Source: Aquificota bacterium (GTDB taxonomy: Bacteria; Thermosulfidibacterota; Thermosulfidibacteria; Thermosulfidibacterales; Thermosulfidibacteraceae). From it: a stretch of DNA of 10,966 bases. Positions 1-6,676 of the stretch are shown here, piece by piece. Location: the NCBI GenBank assembly GCA_015494645.1, contig WGAU01000032.1, positions 1 to 10,966 on the forward strand, given 5' to 3'. The notes below the pieces were generated by a model. It did no database searches. It saw only the letters and a list, made by a program, of their open reading frames with translations, and was not told the origin of the DNA. Both the position numbers and the translations under genes were made by a program. The number at the start of each line of letters is the position of its first letter. Position 1 is the stretch's first letter.

Positions 1-159
1 CTCTTTTCTTTCCCGTTTGTGCTCCATTATTTTTTTCCACATCTCCCCGTCTGTGATCCTGCCTGTGGCTATGTAGAGCTTGGGAGGCCTTTCGGTCATG
101 CTCAGGGCTATTTTTGTCTTTCCTGAGTTGTTTCCACCTACAATTACCGCTACTTCCAC
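1..159 (-). CDS. cobU: Adenosylcobinamide kinase / adenosylcobinamide-phosphate guanylyltransferase, N-terminal part (runs off left edge)
   Basis: Only the first 53 codons are in the window. CobU phosphorylates adenosylcobinamide and then transfers GMP to it in late cobalamin assembly and salvage. The visible part has the P-loop GGNNSGKT (residues 8-15), the stretch YIATGRITDGEM (29-40) and the HK pair at 47-48. In CobU the equivalent His is the residue that carries GMP, so both halves of the reaction are represented. The family P-loop is usually GG-x-R-S-G-K-S, so Asn at residue 11 replaces the common Arg. The frame is closed upstream by the stop codon of the preceding gene (TAG at 178-180). 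The GTG at 157-159 is the best start because a GAGGT Shine-Dalgarno lies 7 bases ahead of it. Only 18 bp separate it from the DUF3108-type gene, so it is probably the third gene of that minus-strand operon. Confidence 0.85.
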   Translation of the reverse strand, partial: MEVAVIVGGNNSGKTKIALSMTERPPKLYIATGRITDGEMWKKIMEHKRERKE

Positions 160-166
160 CTCTGAT

Positions 167-171
167 ACCTC
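167..171 (-). promoter_or_regulatory. Shine-Dalgarno site that fixes the cobU GTG start
   Basis: GAGGT on the minus strand is followed by 7 bases and then the GTG at 159-157. No ATG lies between the upstream in-frame stop and the P-loop, so this site is the main support for the GTG start. Confidence 0.6.
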
Positions 172-177
172 GTAAGC

Positions 178-834
178 CTAAGGGTTATATGCCCAAAGGC
201 AGTGGGTATTCTGCTTTTGACGGGTACTCCCCATGTCTTTTGTCATTTCCATTACCACCGGACGCTTCTCATTTCTGAGGAACAGAAAGCTTTTAACGGG
301 TAGAGTTACCTCAACGAGGGTAGAGTTTTTCTCTCTTTTACATACTACCCTGAATAGCCCAATTCTCTGCCCGTCGGTTACCTTGACCCCAGAGGCGCCG
401 CAGATGTTATCTCTATTGGCGTAAAACACGGATACCGAGTCAAAAAGAGGCGGTTCAAATTGAGCTACTCGCTTTAACTTCCCGTTTCTGTAAAATTCAA
501 AGGTACCCTTGTTTTGATAAAAGCTTATTTTGTCCTCAAGGTGCCTTTTTCCTTCTTTTAGGTTTGATGAGTAGCTGACGGTTCCTTTGCTGTTGAAGAT
601 GCTTGTGATTTTATCTTTTATGGGGTAAACCTTATCTGCGATGCCCACTGTGTAGGCTTGGGATTGGACCTTATAGTTTCCGTTGTAATCGTGGTAAAGC
701 TTGATTTCCACAATTCCTACCTTGACGAAGGTAAAATAGACCTCATAGCGAGACTCTTCAATTAGCCTTTCTGAGCGTGCACCTGAGGCGATCAAGAAAG
801 GCAGTAAAAGAGCAACCCATTTTCCTCTCTGCAT
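178..834 (-). CDS. Exported DUF3108-type protein of unknown function
   Basis: This 218-residue protein begins with a typical export signal: positively charged MQRGK, a hydrophobic stretch at 7-17 (VALLLPFLIAS), then a small-residue site near GARS (18-21). The mature part is rich in beta strands. It has the sequence style of the DUF3108 family, with an opening Tyr-Glu-Val-Tyr-Phe strand ending in a Gly (residues 30-40), a YTVGIADKVYPIKD segment (61-74), then a strand-rich region with FEPPLFDSVSVFY (126-138). DUF3108 proteins are periplasmic or envelope-associated, and their molecular function is not established. Two Cys (145, 165) could pair if exported, and a third is at 212. The start overlaps the 3' end of the hydrolase gene by 43 bp, which is long, but the signal peptide supports it. 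An AAAGG lies about 10 bases upstream. The family assignment is by eye and moderately secure. Confidence 0.7.
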   Translation of the reverse strand: MQRGKWVALLLPFLIASGARSERLIEESRYEVYFTFVKVGIVEIKLYHDYNGNYKVQSQAYTVGIADKVYPIKDKITSIFNSKGTVSYSSNLKEGKRHLEDKISFYQNKGTFEFYRNGKLKRVAQFEPPLFDSVSVFYANRDNICGASGVKVTDGQRIGLFRVVCKREKNSTLVEVTLPVKSFLFLRNEKRPVVMEMTKDMGSTRQKQNTHCLWAYNP

Positions 835-1757
835 TGTAGAAGGCCTTTGCTTTCCATGATGTCAAGCCTTCCAATTATTTCTGAAGCTCTAACGTAGATG
901 TCTGTAGGCTTGTAATCGGGGTACATGCATTTTATCACATCAAAGACCGTTGCTTTACCTCCTTTTTCTTTGATGCACTCAAGTATCCACTCTTCCTTGC
1001 GTTTCATCCGCTCATGCATTGCCCTGAAGGCCTCTTTGAAGTTGCCTCTGTCTTCTCTGTGGGATGGAAAGTATGTTTTCACATCCATTTCCGCTACCCT
1101 TTTAACCGACTGCATGTATAAAAGGGCCGTCTTTATTCTTTTGCCTTTTGCATCTGCTTCAAGCACCGGTATGGGGGTAAGGTTTGAGAATACAAAATCT
1201 CCGGATAGTGCCCAATTGTTGTGCACCAAGATGATGTGTCCCATGGAATGGCCCGGCACATGTACAATTTTGAAACTAAGATGTTCAAACTCAACGATTT
1301 CTCCATCCTCAAGGGGTTCAAGCATATCTTCAGGGATGTCTAAGCAGAAGTCCTTTTCCCACACCAAGACCTTTATAAATACGTCCAGATAACTCCTTGG
1401 TACTCCCAGAGGATCCATGTGGGAAAGCAACCTTTCGTAGAAGCCCTTCCTGTCCTCAACCTTCTTCCAGTCCAGTCTGTTTATGTGTATTTTGCAGTTG
1501 CACAACTCAGCTAAGCGCCTTGCAAAGCCGTAGTGGTCAGAATGTCCGTGGGTGAGGATGATCCTTTTTATATCCTTGAAAACAAGGCCGTTTTCTTTGA
1601 GGAAGATTCTCCACCTTTCTTCCACCTCTTCTGTGAAAACCCCTGCATCAACTACAGTCACAGGATCGTCCTTTATGAGGTACGCGTATATGTCTCCTAT
1701 GGGATAGGGAGTTGGCAGATCCAACCGTTTGATGGGCACCTTGTTATTGACAAGCAT
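792..1757 (-). CDS. Metallo-beta-lactamase-fold hydrolase with C-terminal winged helix
   Basis: With the chosen ATG at 1757 the protein has 321 residues. Metal ligands of the fold are all present: THGHSDH at 69-75 (His70, His72, Asp74, His75), His170 in VPGHSMGH, Asp187 in LSGD, and His233 in FPSHRED. The last 70 or so residues, after a Lys/Glu-rich helix, look like the winged helix found at the C terminus of LACTB2-like MBL proteins. That group contains nucleases, thioesterases and other hydrolases, so the substrate cannot be named. Longer versions starting at 1772 or 1802 are possible, but 1802 would run into the divergent kinase gene. None of the starts has a clear Shine-Dalgarno. The ATG at 1757 lies about 7 bases beyond a TATATA box, so a leaderless message is plausible. 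The gene leads the minus-strand group with the DUF3108-type protein and cobU. Confidence 0.85.
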   Translation of the reverse strand: MLVNNKVPIKRLDLPTPYPIGDIYAYLIKDDPVTVVDAGVFTEEVEERWRIFLKENGLVFKDIKRIILTHGHSDHYGFARRLAELCNCKIHINRLDWKKVEDRKGFYERLLSHMDPLGVPRSYLDVFIKVLVWEKDFCLDIPEDMLEPLEDGEIVEFEHLSFKIVHVPGHSMGHIILVHNNWALSGDFVFSNLTPIPVLEADAKGKRIKTALLYMQSVKRVAEMDVKTYFPSHREDRGNFKEAFRAMHERMKRKEEWILECIKEKGGKATVFDVIKCMYPDYKPTDIYVRASEIIGRLDIMESKGLLQCREENGLLFYCLS

Positions 1758-1769
1758 GGGGTATATATA
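1741..1769 (+). promoter_or_regulatory. Possible promoter for the kinase-led operon
   Basis: TTGTTA (1741-1746), a 17-bp spacer, then TATATA (1764-1769), each matching the sigma-70 consensus at 4 of 6 positions. Transcription would begin near 1776, only a few bases ahead of the ATG at 1780. That would explain why no Shine-Dalgarno is visible there. A perfect TTGACA at 1747-1752 overlaps it but has no -10 at normal spacing. The promoter would lie inside the hydrolase coding sequence. Confidence 0.35.
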
Positions 1770-1770
1770 C
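1761..1770. promoter_or_regulatory. Perfect palindrome GTATATATAC between divergent start codons
   Basis: This 10-bp perfect palindrome lies in the 22 bp between the hydrolase ATG (1757, minus) and the kinase-like ATG (1780, plus). It contains TATATA readable on both strands, so it could serve as a -10 element in both directions, as an operator, or both. This is inferred from position and symmetry only. Confidence 0.4.
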
Positions 1771-1779
1771 ATCTGGCAA

Positions 1780-2811
1780 ATGGAAAAGGGAATAGACCTC
1801 ATCAGAGAACTGGTGAGCCACTATCCCCATTCCTTGATGGTGGTAAATGGGGAAGGGAGGATTCTGTACGCAAGTCCTGCTTCCTACAATCTCTACCCCG
1901 TTGGGAGGATAGAAGGCTGCAACATTTCTGCCTTCATGGGATCGGAGATTCTTAAGAAGGTGAAAGAAGTGATTTCCACCGGTGTATCCTTCATAAACCT
2001 TGAGGGCTGGTTCAGCAATACCAGAGGAAAGAAGAAGGTCTCTGTGGACATATTTCCTGTTGAGACCCAATCAGATCCTTTGGCGGGGATGGTTTTGAGG
2101 GATATCTCCCATTACTCAACGCTATTAGAAATGGAAGAGAGGGAAAAGCTTACAAGATCCCTTGAAGACCTTGTGAAGAGAATATTTTCCCAGATACAGC
2201 CCATATCTACGGGCATTTTGAACATCTGCAATTACCTTGAGGAAACCGGAGGCTTTTCTGAGGAGATAGAGCTTATAAAAAGGGAGGCTTTGAGGCTAAA
2301 CCGGGTGGTTGAGGAGGCTCTGGACTTAGCGGTGGATTCCCATCCAGGTAAAATGAGAGTAAATATTTACAAGATTATAGAAAACGCTCTCTCATCTCTC
2401 TCGGGCTATATTGAGGACAAGAGGATCGCACTGGAAAGAAAATACATACCGGGAGTTCCAGATCTCAGAGCCGATCCTCTGGAGCTTTTTAAGGCAATTT
2501 ATCATGTGATCAGAAACGCCGTGGACTCCTCGCCCCGTGAAGGAAAAGTGGAGATAGAAGTGGTCGTTGATTACGAAAGGAAGCTTCATCCGGGGGAGAG
2601 AGCCGTTCTTGAGATCAGGGTGTGCGATTATGGGAATGAGGTGCCAGAGGATTTGAAGGAAAAGATTTTTCATCCCTTTGTTACAACAAAGGATGGCCAC
2701 ACGGGACTTGGACTTTCAAAGGCCTACAAGGTGTTTAGGGAGCATGGAGGGGATATAGAATACCGCAGGGAGGATGAAAAAAACATTTTTGTAATGCGTT
2801 TGCCGTTATGA
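1780..2811 (+). CDS. PAS-domain histidine-kinase-like protein lacking the phosphoacceptor His (pseudokinase)
   Basis: A 343-residue NtrB-like sensor without membrane segments, so presumably cytosolic. A PAS domain occupies about 5-112. A dimerisation helix pair covers about 120-185, and an HATPase domain about 225-343. The ATPase part shows an N box with Asn246 (IRNAVDSSP), a G1 box DYGNE (283-287, where the second Gly of DxGxG is Glu), an F box IFHPFVTTK, a G2 box GHTGLGLS (306-313) and a final HGG. In NtrB-type kinases the H box reads H-x-x-x-x-P; here it is FSQIQP (136-141), so Phe136 (TTT, 2185-2187) stands where the His belongs. There is no other His in the helix pair. Autophosphorylation on the usual residue is therefore impossible. 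The ATG at 1780 is preferred because it opens the helix leading into PAS; TTG 1729, ATG 1732 and ATG 1756 would overlap the divergent hydrolase gene. It ends in an ATGA overlap with the regulator. Confidence 0.85.
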   Translation: MEKGIDLIRELVSHYPHSLMVVNGEGRILYASPASYNLYPVGRIEGCNISAFMGSEILKKVKEVISTGVSFINLEGWFSNTRGKKKVSVDIFPVETQSDPLAGMVLRDISHYSTLLEMEEREKLTRSLEDLVKRIFSQIQPISTGILNICNYLEETGGFSEEIELIKREALRLNRVVEEALDLAVDSHPGKMRVNIYKIIENALSSLSGYIEDKRIALERKYIPGVPDLRADPLELFKAIYHVIRNAVDSSPREGKVEIEVVVDYERKLHPGERAVLEIRVCDYGNEVPEDLKEKIFHPFVTTKDGHTGLGLSKAYKVFREHGGDIEYRREDEKNIFVMRLPL

Positions 2812-4043
2812 AGATACTTGTTGTGGATACAGATTCTACTGCGAGGTGGGTTTTACTTAAAGGATTGAGGGAGCATACTGTTCTTGAGTGTTCAACCCTT
2901 TCGGAGGCAAGGTTTTATCTAAGCAACACCTCTTTTGATGTGGTCTTTTTTTCAAGGCATCTTCCCGATGGGGATGGATTCTCTCTCATAAAAGAGTTTC
3001 CTGATGGTAACTTTGTGGTTTTTACATCCAATCCTGCCATAGATAACGTGTCCGCAGCTATTAAGGCAGGTGCTTTGGGTTACCTGAAGAAACCTATAGA
3101 GGTTTCCAAGGTAAAAGAATTTCTGAAGCGGTTGAGAAGACAGGTAACCCAGAGGGTAGCCAAAGAGGATGTGGTAATATGCAGCACAGCCATAAAGTCT
3201 GCCCTTGAGCGAATAGAGGGCTGCATTGAGGATGGAATGCCCTTTGTGGTCTATGGGGAGAAGGGAGTGGGTAAACAGACCCTTACAGGTTATGCCCTTG
3301 AAAGGAAGGGAAAATCTTTCTGGATTTTCAATCAGGGCTTTTCATTGGAAGATGTAGAGGGCAAGTTTACTCAAGGTTATGAATTTCTGATTTTTAGTAA
3401 CCTCAGCAGTATGTGCAGGTGCATGCAGGATATGCTTTGTTCCTCTATGATGAACGGTGACATCCCTCCACGCCTTATTTTTCTGTTTGAGGGAGATATA
3501 CAGGGAGATTCAGCGAACATTTCACCGTCTCTTTTTGAGATTCTTTCAAAGAGGATGATAGGCATTGAGCCTTTGAGAAGCAGAAAGGAAGAGATCCCTT
3601 TCTTCGTGGATTTGTTTTCTCAAATTTTCAAAAGGAACACAGGAGCAAGAAGGGTGCCTGAATTTTCAAAGGAGGTTATGGACCTTTTCATGGCCTATCC
3701 ATGGGAGGGAAACGTTGCAGAGTTGAAGAATACAATCTTTACCATGCTTAGCAACCATCTTGGGGTTAGAAAAATAGGTTTTGAGCACGTCCCTACCGAA
3801 CTGATAGCCAAGAGCTCAGGTTTTGCTTTTGTTGGAGGTTTGAGAAAGGATATAAAGAAGCTCATAGGGCATCGTAGCGACCTTTACGAGAGTGTGATTA
3901 CGGTGGTAGAAAGGGTGTTGTTGGAGGAAGCCCTTGCTTATACCAAGGGAAACAAGATAAAAGCAGCAAATCTTATAGGTTTGCATAGAAATACTATACG
4001 CAACAAACTAAAAAAGCTTTTTGGAGGGAAGGTATGGATATAG
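2808..4043 (+). CDS. NtrC-like regulator with degenerate receiver and degenerate AAA+ domain, intact Fis-type HTH
   Basis: A 411-residue protein with NtrC order: receiver (1-110), AAA+ (about 120-335), Fis-type helix-turn-helix (about 365-405). The receiver keeps Asp7, Thr73 and Lys95 (LKKP), but the phosphorylation site reads FFSRHLPDGDG. Ser49 (TCA, 2952-2954) replaces Asp, and Thr8 replaces the second acidic-pocket Asp. The AAA+ part keeps Walker A GEKGVGK (150-156). It lacks the sigma-54-contacting GAFTGA loop: the distance from Walker A to the Walker B position is about 23 residues shorter than in NtrC. The Walker B position reads FLIFSN (193-198) with Phe196-Ser197 instead of Asp-Glu, and GNVAEL (301-306) has Ala304 for the sensor II Arg. 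The C-terminal HTH (GNKIKAANLIGLHRNTIRNK, 381-400) is well conserved. It most likely binds DNA as a conventional activator or repressor independent of sigma-54 ATPase activity. It is translationally coupled to the kinase-like gene through ATGA. Confidence 0.88.
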   Translation: MKILVVDTDSTARWVLLKGLREHTVLECSTLSEARFYLSNTSFDVVFFSRHLPDGDGFSLIKEFPDGNFVVFTSNPAIDNVSAAIKAGALGYLKKPIEVSKVKEFLKRLRRQVTQRVAKEDVVICSTAIKSALERIEGCIEDGMPFVVYGEKGVGKQTLTGYALERKGKSFWIFNQGFSLEDVEGKFTQGYEFLIFSNLSSMCRCMQDMLCSSMMNGDIPPRLIFLFEGDIQGDSANISPSLFEILSKRMIGIEPLRSRKEEIPFFVDLFSQIFKRNTGARRVPEFSKEVMDLFMAYPWEGNVAELKNTIFTMLSNHLGVRKIGFEHVPTELIAKSSGFAFVGGLRKDIKKLIGHRSDLYESVITVVERVLLEEALAYTKGNKIKAANLIGLHRNTIRNKLKKLFGGKVWI

Positions 4044-4594
4044 AGAAAGTGGCCGAGTTTATCGCTCAGCTTATGGCGGTTTCGGCCATAACAGCTCCAA
4101 AGAGTAAAGGTGAGAACTATGTGGTTGTGGAGATTGTTACTGGGAAAAAACTCAAAAAAATCGCTGAGAGGATGATAGATCATGGCTTGCAGGCGGATGA
4201 TCCCTTCTTTGTCAGGGATGGAGAGAGCGTACAAAAATCGGATGCCATGATCCTTATAGGACTTAAGGATGCCAAGCCATTGGGACTTAACTGTGGAGGC
4301 TGCGGTTTTGAAAGATGTATCAGACCTGAAGAGGTGAGGGAGCTAAGAGATTTCAAGGCCCCCATCTGTATGTTAAGGCTTTTGGATATGGGGATAGCTT
4401 TGGGATCAGCTGTAAAGACTGCCTCTATCCACAACGTGGATACAAGGATAATGTACCGTGCTGGGGTGGTGGCCAGAAATATGGGGGTTATAGATGCTGA
4501 TGTGGTAATGGGGGTTCCTCTTTCCATAACGGGCAAGAACATATACTTTGACAGAAAGGTTCCCGATCTTATGGAGTATAGAGCAAAAAGGTAA
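4034..4594 (+). CDS. DUF2148 ferredoxin-domain protein (predicted [4Fe-4S] protein)
   Basis: A 186-residue protein matching the DUF2148 family in length and layout. Four Cys are placed to bind one Fe-S cluster: Cys87, Cys90 and Cys95 in NCGGCGFERC, and Cys112 in APICML. The conserved end of the family follows, with GSAVKTASIHNVDTRIMYRAG (about 124-144) and a MGVPLSITGKN segment (139-160 region onward). There is no signal peptide or membrane segment. The biochemical role of the family is unknown; it is found mainly in anaerobes and thermophiles. Its ATG lies 10 bp inside the regulator's 3' end, with a GGAGGGAAGGT Shine-Dalgarno also inside that gene, so the two are translated together. The position suggests a functional link to the regulator, for example as a redox input or as a target, but this is inference. 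Confidence 0.85.
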   Translation: MDIEKVAEFIAQLMAVSAITAPKSKGENYVVVEIVTGKKLKKIAERMIDHGLQADDPFFVRDGESVQKSDAMILIGLKDAKPLGLNCGGCGFERCIRPEEVRELRDFKAPICMLRLLDMGIALGSAVKTASIHNVDTRIMYRAGVVARNMGVIDADVVMGVPLSITGKNIYFDRKVPDLMEYRAKR

Positions 4595-4603
4595 TCCACC
4601 AAT

Positions 4604-6673
4604 ATGAAGAGGCTCCTTAAGTTCTTTTTCTTCGTGCTTTCCGTAGGGGTACTCTCTGCTTTAGCTGTGGTGCTTTTCCTTTGGATCAAGTGGAACACCG
4701 TGGATCTTCCTTCAAAAAAGGAGATTCTGAACTACAGACCCCCTCTGGTTACAGAGGTTTACGACAGGAACGGTAAGCTGATAGGTGAGTTCTTTGTGCA
4801 AAGGAGGATATATGTTCCCATTGATAAGATCCCTGAGAAGCTGAAGCTGGCATTTCTCGCCGCGGAAGATGCCCGATTTTACAAGCATAAGGGCATAGAC
4901 ATCACGGGAATCATAAGGGCACTTATAGCGGATATAAAGGCCAGAAAATTTGTTCAAGGTGGATCTACCATAACCCAGCAGGTGGCGAAAAATATGTTTC
5001 TTACACCAGAAAAGACTATCTCAAGGAAGATTAAGGAAATGATCTTGGCCATGAAGTTGGAGAGAACCCTAAGCAAGGACAAGATACTGGAGCTTTACCT
5101 TAATATGATATACTTCGGCCACGGTTCCTATGGGGTGGCTGCCGCTGCACAGACCTATTTTGGAAAGCCTTTAGACAAACTCACCTTGGCAGAGTGTGCC
5201 CTTTTGGCGGGTATACCCAAAGCTCCGGGTAGGTATTCTCCTTATCTCAACATAGAGGCGGCTTACAAGCGGCGCAACTGGGTGCTGAAGAGGATGTACG
5301 AGGAGGGTTTCATAACTAAAAAAGAGTATAGTGTTGCCCTTGCCGAGGGCATTGTACTTGCCAAAGAGAGGATAAGGAGAGTGGATCTTGTTCCCTACTT
5401 CAACGAGTTCATCAGAAGAAAGCTTATAGAAAAGTATGGTCAGGATAAGGTGCTTAAAGGCGGCCTCAAAGTGTACACTACCCTTGATTACAAGCTTCAG
5501 GAGTTGGCAAGGGAGGAGCTGCTTAAGGGACTGATAGACCTTGAGAAGAGGCATGGCTTGATTGACAAGGATCAGCCCTACAAGCCCTTGGTGGGAAGGG
5601 TTAAGTTGGTTACGGAGAAAAGCGTTGTAGTGGACGTGGATGGGAGGGACTATACCATTTGGGATCTTCCCAAAAATGTTTATTTTAAGCCTAAGCAGAG
5701 GGTCAAGTTCTGGTTTGACAGGGATGGGCGGATTCGCTTCTGGAAACCACCTGAGGTGAACGGAGCTCTCCTTTCCATTGATCTGAACACCATGGGCGTT
5801 GTGGCAATGGTGGGCGGCTACGATTACGCTGTGAGCAAGTTCAACAGGGCCTGGCAGGCCAGAAGGCAGCCGGGTTCATCCTTCAAGCCAGTAGTTTACT
5901 CTGCTGCACTGGAGAATGGTTTTACTCCTTTCACCTTGGTTCTTGATGCCCCTGTGGTTTACCAGATACCGGCCTCTGTGGCTAAAGAGAGTGGACTTCC
6001 AAGGTACTGGGTTCCTCAGAACTACGAAGGGGATTTCTTGGGTCCCATACCTTTGTGGAGGGCGTTGGCCCTATCAAGAAACACCGTAAGCGTTCGCCTT
6101 GTGGACAGAATAGGTATAGACAAAGTTATAGAAATGGCAAGAAGGCTCGGTATTACCAGTCCCTTAAGAAGGGATCTTTCCATAGCTCTTGGTTCTTCAG
6201 AGGTAACCCTTTGGGAGCTTTTGAGGGCGTACACTGTGTTTGCAAAAGGGGGGTATCTCTGCGAGCCTATATACATAACAAAAGTGGAGGACTACGACGG
6301 AAAAGTTTTGGAGCTTAACGATAAGCCCCTTTGCATAAATGTCATGGATGCTATGATTTCTGATTCCATGCTGTACATGTTGCGCAAGGTAGTGGAGACA
6401 GGCACAGGTAGAAAGGCTCTTTCCTTAGGCAGGCCTGCAGCAGGTAAGACTGGGACAACCAATGATTACAGGGATGCTTGGTTCTTTGGTTTTACTCCCA
6501 ACTTAGCTACGGGGGTCTATGTGGGCTATGATGATCATAGAAGCCTTGGAGACAGGGAAACAGGAGCCAGAGCGGCTTTGCCTATATGGCTTGGTTATAT
6601 GAAAAGGGCTGTTGAAGGTTATCCTTTGAGGATGTTTATGCCCTATACCCAGTTTTTAGCGCCTTCGGAGTAA
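4604..6673 (+). CDS. mrcA: Class A penicillin-binding protein (PBP1A-type transglycosylase/transpeptidase)
   Basis: A 689-residue bifunctional murein synthase. A short cytoplasmic start and one membrane anchor (about 7-29) lead to a periplasmic GT51 glycosyltransferase domain. It shows AAEDARFYKHKG (86-97, catalytic Glu88), GGSTITQQVAKN (119-130), and ILELYLNMIYFGHGSYG (161-177). A beta-rich OB-like insert about 328-380 (GRVKLVTEKSVVVDV) is typical of the PBP1A branch. The transpeptidase carries SSFK (Ser425, Lys428), SRN (491-493) and KTGTT (615-619), so both activities look intact. It lacks the long C-terminal extension seen in enterobacterial PBP1A. The start has AAAGG about 11 bases upstream, overlapping the end of the DUF2148 gene; 9 bp separate the two and 3 bp separate it from rlmN. 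It shows that the cell makes peptidoglycan. Confidence 0.95.
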   Translation: MKRLLKFFFFVLSVGVLSALAVVLFLWIKWNTVDLPSKKEILNYRPPLVTEVYDRNGKLIGEFFVQRRIYVPIDKIPEKLKLAFLAAEDARFYKHKGIDITGIIRALIADIKARKFVQGGSTITQQVAKNMFLTPEKTISRKIKEMILAMKLERTLSKDKILELYLNMIYFGHGSYGVAAAAQTYFGKPLDKLTLAECALLAGIPKAPGRYSPYLNIEAAYKRRNWVLKRMYEEGFITKKEYSVALAEGIVLAKERIRRVDLVPYFNEFIRRKLIEKYGQDKVLKGGLKVYTTLDYKLQELAREELLKGLIDLEKRHGLIDKDQPYKPLVGRVKLVTEKSVVVDVDGRDYTIWDLPKNVYFKPKQRVKFWFDRDGRIRFWKPPEVNGALLSIDLNTMGVVAMVGGYDYAVSKFNRAWQARRQPGSSFKPVVYSAALENGFTPFTLVLDAPVVYQIPASVAKESGLPRYWVPQNYEGDFLGPIPLWRALALSRNTVSVRLVDRIGIDKVIEMARRLGITSPLRRDLSIALGSSEVTLWELLRAYTVFAKGGYLCEPIYITKVEDYDGKVLELNDKPLCINVMDAMISDSMLYMLRKVVETGTGRKALSLGRPAAGKTGTTNDYRDAWFFGFTPNLATGVYVGYDDHRSLGDRETGARAALPIWLGYMKRAVEGYPLRMFMPYTQFLAPSE

Positions 6674-6676
6674 GAC

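Noticed and set aside
925..1392. 155-codon open frame on the plus strand.
   Set aside because: It is antisense to the MBL hydrolase, whose metal-binding motifs are complete on the other strand.
1747..1752. Perfect TTGACA upstream of the kinase-like gene.
   Set aside because: No acceptable -10 lies 16-18 bp downstream; the TATATA copies begin after only 9 or 11 bp. It also encodes part of the hydrolase N terminus.
1758..1802. Longer N terminus for the MBL hydrolase from ATG 1772 or 1802.
   Set aside because: The 1802 start overlaps the divergent kinase-like gene, neither has a Shine-Dalgarno, and the extra residues do not resemble the start of the fold, which begins around the VPIKRLDLP segment.
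1533..1955. 140-codon open frame on the plus strand spanning the divergent junction.
   Set aside because: It covers the 5' ends of two well-supported genes in another frame and has no recognisable motif.
4180..4698. 172-codon open frame on the minus strand.
   Set aside because: It is antisense to the DUF2148 and PBP genes, is Ser/Thr-rich shadow sequence, and has no domain.
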